The position numbers and the translations under genes are program-made. 64,000 bases of DNA from Qipengyuania flavescens (GTDB lineage: Bacteria > Pseudomonadota > Alphaproteobacteria > Sphingomonadales > Sphingomonadaceae). The notes beneath the pieces are model-generated. The model ran no database searches. It saw nothing but the letters and a program-made list of their open reading frames with translations, and was not told the origin of the DNA. Of this stretch, positions 36,129 through 44,149 are shown in pieces. Numbering within the stretch: the stretch's first letter is position 1; each line of letters begins with the position of its first letter. Location: contig NZ_JARULD010000003.1 in assembly GCF_029688735.1 (NCBI RefSeq), positions 62,001-126,000 of the forward strand, in the 5' to 3' direction.

Positions 36129-36829
36129 TGTGCAATTCCTTTCTTGTATCCGCGCCATAGCGAGATCGTCCCGGTTGCCGTCGGGAACCGTTGGAGCAGG
36201 CATGGCTCGGTGAAGATTTCGGCGAACAGTTTTTCGACTTCGCCGTCGGCGCTGGGCTGCGTGTCGCTTATACCGTCAAGAGACTGGACGGTCGCCCGGA
36301 AGAGGCTCCGCATGAGTGGGCTATCCTGCTTCATATAATCGGAGATCAACACGGTTCCGCCTGGCACGAGCAAGCTTTCGATGGTTTCCAGGATTGTCTG
36401 CTTCTTGCGCAAGGGGACCTGGTGCAGGACGAGGCTGCTGACGATCTTGTTCGGCTGCCACCCTGCGGGTAGCTTGAGGCTTTCGAGAAAGCCATTGTGC
36501 CATTTCACGAGATCGGCTCCCGCGCCAAACTTGCGCCGCGCAAGCGCGAGCGCATCCGGGTCGGGTTCGACACCGATCAGACCCGCTTCCGGACAATCCG
36601 TCATCAAGGCCTTGAGAAGAGTGCCGGTTCCGCTGCCAACATCGATCACCCGGTCGCCGGGGACAAGGTGCAGCTCTTCGACAATCCTTTGGCGCCAGAG
36701 ATGTTCGCGGGTGAACAGACCGATCGCCCGGTCGTAAAGCGGCGTCAGAAAGCTCTTGCCAAGAAGAGGCGTAAATTCGCCGTGATCTTCAGGTGCGGTG
36801 ATATTGTTCACGAGCTGGTTCCCATTCAT
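36125..36829 (-). CDS. Class I SAM-dependent methyltransferase
   Basis: 234 residues with motif I VIDVGSGTGTLLKAL (about 61-75), an acidic loop VEPDPDALALARR (about 87-100) and SSLVLHQVPLRKK with VLISDYMK further on: the UbiE/COQ5-like fold. The substrate is unknown. Coupled to the copper-binding DUF411 gene by a four-base overlap and divergent from the CnrYXH-like locus, with an ECF-type promoter 37 bases before its start. Confidence 0.85.
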   Translation of the reverse strand: MNGNQLVNNITAPEDHGEFTPLLGKSFLTPLYDRAIGLFTREHLWRQRIVEELHLVPGDRVIDVGSGTGTLLKALMTDCPEAGLIGVEPDPDALALARRKFGAGADLVKWHNGFLESLKLPAGWQPNKIVSSLVLHQVPLRKKQTILETIESLLVPGGTVLISDYMKQDSPLMRSLFRATVQSLDGISDTQPSADGEVEKLFAEIFTEPCLLQRFPTATGTISLWRGYKKGIAQ

Positions 36830-36866
36830 CCCGGGTTCGACCCGATTCTGACAGACCCGTCTCGGT

Positions 36867-36891
36867 TACGTATGGCGCTGGACATTCCCTC
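36867..36891 (-). promoter_or_regulatory. Predicted ECF sigma promoter, site 3
   Basis: Minus strand GAGGGAATG (36891-36883) and CGTA (36870-36867), same spacing as the other sites; faces the methyltransferase/DUF411 genes. Back-to-back with site 4. Confidence 0.65.
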
Positions 36892-36905
36892 AAAAAAAGA
36901 AGTTT

Positions 36906-36930
36906 AAGGGATTGTGCAGGCGAGCGCGTA
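36906..36930 (+). promoter_or_regulatory. Predicted ECF sigma promoter, site 4 (autoregulation)
   Basis: AAGGGATTG (36906-36914) and CGTA (36927-36930), preceded by AAGTTT. 31 bases before the CnrY-like start, so the sigma locus would activate itself. Confidence 0.68.
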
Positions 36931-36961
36931 TAGGACACGTGCAACCCACAGGAGTTTTCGG

Positions 36962-37258
36962 ATGCGTGACAATCACTCTCTTGATGCGGTGCTCGGAACG
37001 CTTTCCACCACCGCCGCCAACGAGGTCCCAGCCGACTTCATGGATGGCGTTTGGCAGCGCGCCGGACAGCTTGGCGAAATCGCCGACCGACGCCGCCGGA
37101 CGGCCCTTTTCGTCGGTCTGTTCGTCGTCGGGCTTGGAGCTGGCGCCGGAACGAGCGGTTGGCCCGGCGGCTATGGCACGTCTTCCGCGTCATTTGGCGA
37201 GGGTCTTATCCTCGGCGAACAGCTGTCCCCATCGGCGCTCCTCCATGTGGAGCAATAG
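36962..37258 (+). CDS. CnrY-like anti-sigma factor (single membrane helix)
   Basis: 98 residues from the ATG with AGGAG 7 bases upstream. Cytoplasmic part about 1-45, one helix about 46-63 (TALFVGLFVVGLGAGAG) and a periplasmic tail of about 35 residues. Sequence alone gives no family hit I can name; the call rests on topology, size and gene order: small membrane anti-sigma, periplasmic sensor, ECF sigma, as in cnrYXH of Cupriavidus. The cytoplasmic segment would hold the sigma factor until the sensor binds metal. Confidence 0.6.
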   Translation: MRDNHSLDAVLGTLSTTAANEVPADFMDGVWQRAGQLGEIADRRRRTALFVGLFVVGLGAGAGTSGWPGGYGTSSASFGEGLILGEQLSPSALLHVEQ

Positions 37259-37261
37259 GGT

Positions 37262-37696
37262 TTGAAGACGACGCATATCGTTCTCGCGGTGCTTCTCGCA
37301 GCACTTGCAGGATGCCTCGGCGCGATTGCCGCGGATCGCTGGGCCAATCACGAGGCCGGCTCCGGCCTCCACGATTTCGTGCACGACGAGCTCACCCTGA
37401 CGGCCGACCAGGAGCAGCGTCTCGATGCGCTCGAGGCCCGTTTCGCTGTCGAAAGGGCACGGCTCGAAGGATCGGCGCGCGCAGCCAATGCCCGGCTCGC
37501 CCAGGCGATGGAAAACGAGCATGAATACGGCCCCGAGGTCTCGGCCGCGATCGACGAGGTGCATGCACGCATGGGCGATCTGCAGAAGGCAACAGTGCGC
37601 CATGTCTTCGACATGCGTGAAATTCTCGAACCCGAGCAGCAACGCCAGTTCGACCGCAAGGTCTCCGACGCCCTGACCCGCGACCCGCGCGACTGA
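37262..37696 (+). CDS. CnrX-like periplasmic heavy-metal sensor
   Basis: 144 residues starting at TTG three bases after the previous stop. N-terminal anchor (about 5-24) and a four-helix periplasmic domain. Ligand candidates H37, H41, E58, H114 and M118 (in LHDFVHDELT, DALEARF, TVRHVFDMRE) have exactly the same spacing as H42, H46, E63, H119 and M123 of CnrX. CnrX binds Ni or Co (and also Cu) and releases the sigma factor through CnrY. Here the targets are copper genes, so the physiological metal may differ. Confidence 0.82.
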   Translation: MKTTHIVLAVLLAALAGCLGAIAADRWANHEAGSGLHDFVHDELTLTADQEQRLDALEARFAVERARLEGSARAANARLAQAMENEHEYGPEVSAAIDEVHARMGDLQKATVRHVFDMREILEPEQQRQFDRKVSDALTRDPRD

Positions 37697-37702
37697 AGCG
37701 CC

Positions 37703-38263
37703 ATGTCGGGGGCGGGCGACAATCCGGATGAGGCCCTTGTTTCGCAGGCGAGGGCTGGAAACAAGCGGGCTTTCAGCCAACTCGTCGAGCATGAAACCGG
37801 TCGGCTTCTCGCGCTTGCGACACGCATGCTTTCCTCTCCTTCTCAGGCCGAGGACGTTGTTCAGGACAGCCTCGCTTCGGTGTGGCTGACGCGCCATCGG
37901 CTCGATCCGGACAAGCCGATCGGACCCTATCTGACAACCGTCGTCCTCAACCGCTGCCGGGACCGTTTGCGCAGGCGCAAGGTCGCGGGCTTTTTCGGAC
38001 TGTCGGGTGATGACGGACTCCATTCCATCGCCGACGATTTGCCGGGTCCTGAAGCGTTGGCCGTTTCCAGGGAAGAGCTCAATCTCGTTCAGGCCGAGAT
38101 CGCACGAATGCCCGTAAGGCTGCGCGAAGCCCTCGTGCTCGTGACCATCGAGGGGCGTAGCCAGGCCGAGGCAGCCGATCTTCTCGGAACGACCGAAAAG
38201 GCGATCGAAACCCGCGTATACCGCGCGCGCAACAGGCTGAAGGAGCGCTTCGAAAAACTTTGA
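37703..38263 (+). CDS. ECF sigma factor, CnrH-like
   Basis: 186 residues with sigma-70 region 2 (about 12-85: ALVSQARAGNKRAFSQLVEH, AEDVVQDSLASVWLTRHR) and region 4 (about 125-180: LREALVLVTIEGRSQAEAAD, ETRVYRARNRLKERF). No extra domains. Last gene of the anti-sigma/sensor/sigma set, whose start lies 6 bases after the sensor stop. Its predicted target copA follows directly behind, and the -35-like element begins inside the end of this gene. Predicted promoter motif GAGGGGTTG-N12-CGTA; six copies in the window. Confidence 0.92.
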   Translation: MSGAGDNPDEALVSQARAGNKRAFSQLVEHETGRLLALATRMLSSPSQAEDVVQDSLASVWLTRHRLDPDKPIGPYLTTVVLNRCRDRLRRRKVAGFFGLSGDDGLHSIADDLPGPEALAVSREELNLVQAEIARMPVRLREALVLVTIEGRSQAEAADLLGTTEKAIETRVYRARNRLKERFEKL

Positions 38264-38286
38264 GGGGTTGGCTGGGCGCGCGCGTA
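38262..38286 (+). promoter_or_regulatory. Predicted ECF sigma promoter, site 5 (copA)
   Basis: GAGGGGTTGG (first conserved G at 38264) and CGTA (38283-38286), preceded by AAACTTT. 32 bases before the copA start. Confidence 0.72.
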
Positions 38287-38318
38287 AGTAACGGTAAACG
38301 CCACGTCAGGAGCCCTTT

Positions 38319-40127
38319 ATGATCGCCGTCAATCGACGCAAGTTTCTCGGAGCCGGAGCAGGAGGAATGGGTCTGCTCGGCCTTGCCGGGGCGATGCCTG
38401 CCTGGGCACGGGGCGCGGACATCCTCGCAGGTAACGCCCGCAAGGGGCTGGACGAGATATCCGGCCCCAATATCGACCTCACCGTTGCCCGATCGGCCTT
38501 CGCGACCGGCAACAGGCGCGGCGGCGCGATCGCCGTCAATGGCACTATTCCTGGTCCGCTGTTGCGATTGCAGGAAGGCACGACCGTCCGGCTCAATGTC
38601 CATAACCAGCTCGAGGAAGATACCTCGATCCACTGGCACGGTCTGCTCGTGCCGTTTCAGCTCGATGGAGTGCCCGGCGTGAGCTTCCCCGGCGTCAAAC
38701 CGGGAGAGACCTTCACCGCCGAGTTTCCGGTTCGCCAGTCGGGTACCTACTGGTGGCACTCGCATAGCGGCCTGCAGGAGCAGGCCGGGCATTACGGCGC
38801 GATCGTGGTCGACCCCGCCGGACCCGATCCGGTCCAGGCCGACCGCGAATATATCGTGGTGCTGAGCGAATTCAGCGAAATGTCGCCCCACACGATTTTC
38901 GACAAGCTCAAGAAGGGCGAAGGCTACTTCAACTACAACCAGAACACCTGGACCGACGATTACCCGCTTTCGGGCGAGGATCGCCGGATGTGGGCGAAAA
39001 TGCGCATGATGCCGACGGACATCCTCGACGTGTCGAGCGCGGCTTATACCTATCTTCTGAACGGCCATGGCCCGCTCGACAATCTGGAATACCTCTTCCG
39101 CCCGGGCGAACGCGTGCGGCTGCGCTTCATCAATGCCGGCGCCATGACCTTCTTCAATATTCGCATTCCCGGCCTGCCGATGACCATCGTTCAGGCGGAC
39201 GGGCAGAACGTCGAGCCGGTGGAGGTCGACGAGTTCCAGATCGGTGTGGCCGAGACATACGACGTCGTCGTGACGCCGGGCGCGCAACAAGCCTACACGC
39301 TGGTCGCGGAGTCGATGGACCGCTCGGGCATGGGTATTGCCACACTCGCGAGCGCACCCGGCGCTCGCGCCGCCATTCCGCCGCTGCGCGATCCGCCGCT
39401 TCTGACCATGGCCGACATGGGCATGAGCGGCATGGACCACGGCTCGTCTGGCGATGCCGGCATGTCGGGCATGGACCACGGAAGTGGCGGCGACATGGCG
39501 GGGATGGATCATGGTTCGTCCGGCCAATCCGAGATGGCAGGCATGGCCGGCATGTCGGGGATGCAGATGCGCGACACGTCGCTTCTGCCGCCCGATGTGA
39601 AGGTCGGGCCCGGTCTCGACATGGTCTCGATGAACCCGGTCGACCGCATGGGCGATCCCGGCATCGGTCTCGCCGATGTGCCGCATCGTACGCTCGACTA
39701 TCGCAAGCTGCGCGCTCTGACTCCACACCGCGAGGGCCGCACGCCGTCCCGGCGAATGGAAATTCATCTGACCGGCAATATGGAGCGCTACATGTGGTCG
39801 TTCGACGGCAAGAAGTTCTCCGCCGTCTCAGACGAGCCGATCCGTTTCGCCTATAACGAGCGCGTGCGCGTGAAGCTCGTCAACGACACGATGATGGCGC
39901 ACCCCATTCACTTGCACGGTCATTTCTTCGAGCTGGTCAATGGCGCGCCGGCCGATCGTCAACCGCTCAAGCACACGGTAATCCTGCAGCCGGGTGGCAG
40001 CGCGCAGTTCGACCTGACGGCGGACGAGCCGGGCGACTGGGCCTTCCACTGTCACCTTCTCTACCACATGCATGCCGGGATGTTTCAGATCGTCACGGTC
40101 GCCAATCCCGACGGGAGCGAAGCATGA
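38319..40127 (+). CDS. copA: CopA-type multicopper oxidase (copper resistance protein A)
   Basis: 602 residues. Tat signal VNRRKFLGAGAGGMGL; copper ligands in SIHWHGLLVP (about 103-112), YWWHSHSGLQEQ (about 143-154), MAHPIHLHGHFFELVN (about 525-540) and FHCHLLYHMHAGMF (about 577-590). Between domains 2 and 3 is a Met/His/Gly-rich segment (365-410) with repeated MSGMDHGS units that bind extra copper. Periplasmic Cu(I) oxidase and copper store of the cop system. Has AGGAG, and overlaps copB by four bases. Distinct from the CueO-like enzyme at 13239. Confidence 0.95.
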   Translation: MIAVNRRKFLGAGAGGMGLLGLAGAMPAWARGADILAGNARKGLDEISGPNIDLTVARSAFATGNRRGGAIAVNGTIPGPLLRLQEGTTVRLNVHNQLEEDTSIHWHGLLVPFQLDGVPGVSFPGVKPGETFTAEFPVRQSGTYWWHSHSGLQEQAGHYGAIVVDPAGPDPVQADREYIVVLSEFSEMSPHTIFDKLKKGEGYFNYNQNTWTDDYPLSGEDRRMWAKMRMMPTDILDVSSAAYTYLLNGHGPLDNLEYLFRPGERVRLRFINAGAMTFFNIRIPGLPMTIVQADGQNVEPVEVDEFQIGVAETYDVVVTPGAQQAYTLVAESMDRSGMGIATLASAPGARAAIPPLRDPPLLTMADMGMSGMDHGSSGDAGMSGMDHGSGGDMAGMDHGSSGQSEMAGMAGMSGMQMRDTSLLPPDVKVGPGLDMVSMNPVDRMGDPGIGLADVPHRTLDYRKLRALTPHREGRTPSRRMEIHLTGNMERYMWSFDGKKFSAVSDEPIRFAYNERVRVKLVNDTMMAHPIHLHGHFFELVNGAPADRQPLKHTVILQPGGSAQFDLTADEPGDWAFHCHLLYHMHAGMFQIVTVANPDGSEA

Positions 40128-41437
40128 AAATTCGTATTGTCAGCCTGCTCGCATCGGTCGCAGCCGGCTCAGTTCTCGCCTTCCCCGCGGCGGCGCAGCA
40201 TGCCGGTCATTCGCCGGCGGAGCCGCAGCAAAGCGCCGAGGCGCAGGCTGACGCGAAGACGAAGTGCGAGGAAGAAGCCGAGCGCCATCGCGCGATGGGG
40301 CATCCGGTTGCAGATGGAGCATGCGAACCGGCTGCTCAACCTGAAGCCGCCATGGACCGCTCGCAGATGGATCACTCAACCATGGATCATGGTGCGATGA
40401 CCGCTCAGGATGGCCATTCTGGCATGACAATGCCTGTGGACGCTGCCCGTCCACAGGCATCGCCCGAAAGTCATGAAGGAATGGATCACGGCTCGATGCC
40501 GCAGGGCAAGCCCGGCGAAGGCGCGATGGATCATTCGCAGATGAATCACGGCGAGATGGGTCAGGCGGAGGCCAGTTCGTCGATGGACCATGGGCAGATG
40601 GATCACAGCCAGATGAACCATGGGGAGACGCCTTCGCAGGACAGGCAGGGCATGGACCATTCGGCGATGCAGATGGGCTCGGACGATGATATCCCGCTGC
40701 TGCCGCCTCCTCCAGAAGCAGGGAGCGGCCCAGCGCGCGCGGCGGTCGCCATCTGGGGCGAGGAAGCCATGAACGAAGCGCGCCGCGAGCTTGTCCGCGA
40801 GACCGACGGAGGAATGCGCTTCTGGTTTCAGGGCGACCGGCTCGAGTACCGCGCCCGCGAGGGGAAGGATGGATATCTGTGGGACATCCAGGGATATTAT
40901 GGCGGCGACATCGACAAATTCTGGTTCAAGTCCGAGGGTGAGGGCAGCTTCGGCGAACCCATAGAAGGCGCCGAGGTCCAGGCGCTCTGGAGCCGCGCCA
41001 TTGCGCCCTTCTTCGATTTCCAGGCGGGTGTTCGCCAGGACCTGACCGGTCCGGAACGCACGCACGCGGTTATCGGTATCCAAGGGATCGCGCCTTACCA
41101 GTTCGAGGTCGATGCCGCGGCCTTCGTCTCCACCAAGGGCGATGTGACGGCGCGTTTTGAGGGCGAACTTGATCAGCGCATCACGCAGCGGCTGATCCTT
41201 CAACCGCGTGCCGAAATCGCACTTTCCGCTCAGGATATTCCCGAACTCGGCATTGGCGCTGGCCTCGACCGGATCGAGGCAGGTCTGCGTCTTCGCTACG
41301 AGTTCGCACGCGAATTCGCGCCCTATGTCGGCGTTTCCCAGGAATGGCGCATCGGCGACAGCGCGGATTTTGCGCGGGCCGCCGGAGAGGATCCGAGCGT
41401 CACCAATTATGTCGTCGGTGTGCGATTCTGGTTCTGA
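40124..41437 (+). CDS. copB: CopB, outer-membrane copper resistance protein
   Basis: 437 residues: signal peptide (1-24), a long Met/His-rich region (about 25-185) built from MDHSQMNHG-like units, then a CopB beta-barrel domain (about 200-437) with PRAEIALSAQDIPELGIGAGL and the C-terminal outer-membrane ending VGVRFWF. It works with CopA to sequester copper at the outer membrane. ATGA overlap with copA. The repeat region is unusually long and makes the DNA look repetitive at 40360-40670. Confidence 0.95.
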   Translation: MKIRIVSLLASVAAGSVLAFPAAAQHAGHSPAEPQQSAEAQADAKTKCEEEAERHRAMGHPVADGACEPAAQPEAAMDRSQMDHSTMDHGAMTAQDGHSGMTMPVDAARPQASPESHEGMDHGSMPQGKPGEGAMDHSQMNHGEMGQAEASSSMDHGQMDHSQMNHGETPSQDRQGMDHSAMQMGSDDDIPLLPPPPEAGSGPARAAVAIWGEEAMNEARRELVRETDGGMRFWFQGDRLEYRAREGKDGYLWDIQGYYGGDIDKFWFKSEGEGSFGEPIEGAEVQALWSRAIAPFFDFQAGVRQDLTGPERTHAVIGIQGIAPYQFEVDAAAFVSTKGDVTARFEGELDQRITQRLILQPRAEIALSAQDIPELGIGAGLDRIEAGLRLRYEFAREFAPYVGVSQEWRIGDSADFARAAGEDPSVTNYVVGVRFWF

Positions 41438-41461
41438 AATCTCAAAAAGGATAGAACTTCC

Positions 41462-41980
41462 ATGACCAAGACTTTGACACGCATCGCGGCGACTGCGCTT
41501 GTTGCCACGCTGATACCGCTGCCAGCCTTCGCGCAGCAGATGGACCACTCTTCCCATGCGAACCATCAGATGCACGCGATGGACGCTTCGGCGGACGATG
41601 TCGCGGGCGCTGAAGAAACCCTCAAGGCCTATCGCACCGCTCTTGAAGCGCGCGACGCGCAGGCAATGCGCGCGCTCTTCGCCGAGGACTCGGCGATCTT
41701 CGAGAATGGCAAGGCCGAAGGAAGCTTTGCCAATTACATGGAGCACCATTTGGGCCCCGAGCTCGACGCGATTGTGAGCTTCACCTTTACCGACCCCACG
41801 CTGACCGTCACCCGGATGGGGCACATGGCCCATGCCTATGAGACGTATGGCTATCGCATCGAACTTAGCGATGGCCGGGTGATCGAGCGCGACGGCGTGG
41901 CGACATCGGTGCTTGCTCACGATGCGGACGGGTGGAGAATCGTCCAGTACCATTCCTCGTCGCGCGCGCCGCGCAACTGA
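41462..41980 (+). CDS. Periplasmic NTF2-like (DUF4440-type) protein with His/Met N-terminus
   Basis: 172 residues: signal peptide ending PAFAQ, a short metal-binding-like stretch (MDHSSHANHQMHAMD), then an alpha+beta-barrel NTF2-like domain (about 50-165: AEETLKAYRTALEARDAQ, RALFAEDSAIFENGKAEG, WRIVQYHSSSR). NTF2-like proteins serve as enzymes or binding proteins; no catalytic set can be assigned. 24 bases after copB, in the cop operon. Confidence 0.8.
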   Translation: MTKTLTRIAATALVATLIPLPAFAQQMDHSSHANHQMHAMDASADDVAGAEETLKAYRTALEARDAQAMRALFAEDSAIFENGKAEGSFANYMEHHLGPELDAIVSFTFTDPTLTVTRMGHMAHAYETYGYRIELSDGRVIERDGVATSVLAHDADGWRIVQYHSSSRAPRN

Positions 41981-42007
41981 TTACGGCTTTCGAAGAGGTA
42001 GCACCGG

Positions 42008-42739
42008 TTGGCAACGCCGTCGCTGAAGCTGCGCCTGCATGTGCTCGGCAGCAAGATCCACAAATGGCTGGCGATTTTCGTCGGTGTCCAGGTTCTCTTG
42101 TGGATGGGAACCGGCGCCCTCATGTCGTTTCTCGACCTGGAAGAAGTTCGCTCCGAACATGTCGTTTCGCGTGAACAAGAGGCGCTGCCCGCCGATGCCC
42201 CGCTCCCGGCCTGGGTCGCAAACGACGGTACTCTTGCAGCGGTAACGACACGTTCGCTCGACGGCGATGCCGTGACCGAGGTCCGCAAGGTTGACGGTAG
42301 CGTGAGCCTCCACGATCCGGTGACTGGGCGTAAACTCTCCCCCATCTCGGCGGCAACGGCAAAATCCATCGCCTTGCGCGCATGGACCGGGCCGCGCACG
42401 ACCATCGAGGCCGCACGGATCGTCGATGACCCCATCGGAACCGAGTTTCGCGGCCCTTTTCCGGCCTGGCAGGTCACCTATGCTGACGAGGCTTCGACGC
42501 GCATCTACATCGATGCCGCCAGCGGCACGCTCGGGGCGGCGCGCAGCGATACATGGCGCCTGTTCGATTTCATCTGGGGCCTCCACATCATGGACTGGAC
42601 CGAGCGCGACCGCATCAACAGTTGGTGGCTGCTGCTGTTCGGCATTGGCGGCACGATCATAGCCCTGTCGGGTTTCGTCCTGCTGGCGAACCGGATGCCG
42701 AGGCTGCGCCGCCGCGCAAAGAAGAGCAAGCTCGCCTGA
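42008..42739 (+). CDS. PepSY-domain membrane protein
   Basis: 243 residues starting at TTG with GAGG upstream. N-terminal helix (KIHKWLAIFVGVQVLLWMGTGALMSF), a periplasmic part with two PepSY-like halves (ISAATAKSIALRAW; WQVTYADEASTRIYIDAASG) and a C-terminal helix (WWLLLFGIGGTIIALSGFVLLA). PepSY membrane proteins often act in electron transfer to periplasmic metal or in iron/copper reduction. Position at the end of the copAB operon suggests copper reduction or sensing; this is an inference. Confidence 0.82.
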   Translation: MATPSLKLRLHVLGSKIHKWLAIFVGVQVLLWMGTGALMSFLDLEEVRSEHVVSREQEALPADAPLPAWVANDGTLAAVTTRSLDGDAVTEVRKVDGSVSLHDPVTGRKLSPISAATAKSIALRAWTGPRTTIEAARIVDDPIGTEFRGPFPAWQVTYADEASTRIYIDAASGTLGAARSDTWRLFDFIWGLHIMDWTERDRINSWWLLLFGIGGTIIALSGFVLLANRMPRLRRRAKKSKLA

Positions 42740-42969
42740 GCCCATGGGGCTTATTCGCGTGGGCGAACGCCTTACCCTCGTTCGCCAGGCCGAACGCGGC
42801 CAGGAGCCGAATGCGTTCGACGATCGCGATGATGCCGCCAGCAAGCGTGACCACCCGGGCGCACTTCAGTCGCGCTGAACTATCAAATTAATGCGAGGGG
42901 CACGCGGCTGCCGTGCGTATCAGGCACATAGGTCGCACTTTAACTGCAGGGTCGGGAGACATACGAGAC
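42740..42969. other. 230-base gap before the DUF2231 gene
   Basis: No supported gene. A minus-strand frame (VTLAGGIIAIVERIRLL) has hydrophobic character but no ribosome site and overlaps the PepSY gene end, so it is not called. Contains ECF site 6. Confidence 0.5.
42896..42920 (+). promoter_or_regulatory. Predicted ECF sigma promoter, site 6
   Basis: GAGGGGCAC (first conserved G at 42898) and CGTA (42917-42920); 49 bases before the DUF2231 gene. Confidence 0.65.
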
Positions 42970-43641
42970 ATGAAAGCCCCCTCATTTCTGGCGCTGCTCG
43001 CCGCAAGCCTGCTCTTCGTCGGACCCGTTCAGGCTCATGGCGACGAAAAGCACGGCGAAGAGGCGAGCGCCGCGCCTGCTGCCACCAATGGCGATGTGCA
43101 CGACCAGGCGGCCATGGCGCAGATGGGCGAGACTGCGGATGCTGGCGAGTCCTCCGGCGCGCACGATGAAGCGGGCGCAGCCCATGACGAGGCCGGTGGC
43201 CATGCGGATGAGAGCGAAACCGGCGTCATGGCCGTACTGAAAAAGCTGCATCCGGCAACGATCCACTTCCCGATCGCCTTGTTTTTCATGGCTGCGGCCA
43301 CCGAATTGTTCGTGATGCGCCGGAAAGGAGCGGGCCTGGAAAGTGCGGTGCGCGTACTCGTCTACGGCGGAGCAATCGGCGCAGTCGTCGCAGTTCTGTT
43401 CGGATGGATTCACACCGGTCTGTGGTTCGGCGGCGATACTGTCATGCAAGTCCATCGATGGACCGGTATGCTGATCGCGGTTCTCGGTATTGCGATGGCA
43501 TACCTCGCGAGCAGGCCGAGCCAGAGCCGCGCATGGTTGCGCGCGTCGATCTTCTCCATGGCGGCACTCGTTCTCATCCAGGGGTTCCTTGGCGGCGAGC
43601 TCGCGCACGGACCGGACCATCTTGGCGTTTCGTGTCTCTGA
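42970..43641 (+). CDS. DUF2231 membrane protein with His-rich N-terminus
   Basis: 223 residues from the ATG at the end of a purine-rich stretch (CGGGAGACATACGAGAC). Signal peptide (VQAHGDEKHGEE follows the cleavage region), a His/Glu/Ala-rich segment to about residue 85, then DUF2231: LKKLHPATIHFPIALFFMAA and about four helices, with GWIHTGLWF and VHRWTGMLIAVLG. The invariant-looking His residues inside helices suggest haem or metal binding. Predicted ECF promoter upstream. Followed by a His/Met lipoprotein gene. Confidence 0.85.
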   Translation: MKAPSFLALLAASLLFVGPVQAHGDEKHGEEASAAPAATNGDVHDQAAMAQMGETADAGESSGAHDEAGAAHDEAGGHADESETGVMAVLKKLHPATIHFPIALFFMAAATELFVMRRKGAGLESAVRVLVYGGAIGAVVAVLFGWIHTGLWFGGDTVMQVHRWTGMLIAVLGIAMAYLASRPSQSRAWLRASIFSMAALVLIQGFLGGELAHGPDHLGVSCL

Positions 43642-43655
43642 AGGAGTTGAATAAC

Positions 43656-44063
43656 ATGCGAATTCTGAAATCGAACACCGCGATAGCATTTCTCGCGACC
43701 GCGCCATTGACGTTCGCTCTCGCCGCTTGTGACCAAGCGCAGGAGAGCACACCGGCTGCTGAGGTTTCGCCTATGGGCGGAACTGCGGTGATGCCTGGCA
43801 CGGCACCCGAGGCGGGTCTTGCAGACCCGGCAACCTCTCCCTCCGAAAATGAGGCAGCGGCCGCACGTCAGGACGCTCTTTCGACAGGCGATGCTGCCGC
43901 GCCCGCGTCTCGGCGAGCTGCCTCTCCGGTACCACGTGCAACTGCCACATCCGCCGCGCCGGCACCGCGCGCGCAACCCGAGAGCGAGGCGACCCCGCCC
44001 GCCGATCCCCATGCCGGCCATGACATGTCCTCGATGGCCGATCACGACATGGAAGGCATGTAA
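43656..44063 (+). CDS. Ala/Pro-rich lipoprotein with a C-terminal His/Met metal tail
   Basis: 135 residues with AAGGAG 10 bases upstream. Lipobox FALAAC (Cys 25), then a low-complexity Ala/Pro/Ser/Glu linker and a tail DPHAGHDMSSMADHDMEGM that looks like a copper site. Probably an envelope-anchored metal-binding peptide; no named family. Last gene of the copper island before the recombination scar. Confidence 0.75.
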   Translation: MRILKSNTAIAFLATAPLTFALAACDQAQESTPAAEVSPMGGTAVMPGTAPEAGLADPATSPSENEAAAARQDALSTGDAAAPASRRAASPVPRATATSAAPAPRAQPESEATPPADPHAGHDMSSMADHDMEGM

Positions 44064-44149
44064 TCCGGCGCATGGCCCATCAGTCAGGATAGTCAGGAGA
44101 AATCGTCTGCAAGCAATCGTGACGAAAATCCGGACATCAGAAAAGGACG

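Noticed and set aside
38079..39767. 562-codon minus-strand frame opposite copA
   Set aside because: Composition is that of an antisense shadow (His/Arg-rich), and copA with all copper ligands is certain.
39400..40680. Short regular DNA repeats that could suggest a CRISPR array
   Set aside because: They are in-frame codons for Met/His/Gly repeats of CopA and CopB; there are no spacers.
40376..41953. 525-codon minus-strand frame opposite copB
   Set aside because: Antisense to copB and the NTF2-like gene; repetitive only because copB is.
42657..42854. Minus-strand hydrophobic frame before the DUF2231 gene
   Set aside because: Overlaps the certain PepSY gene and lacks a ribosome site.
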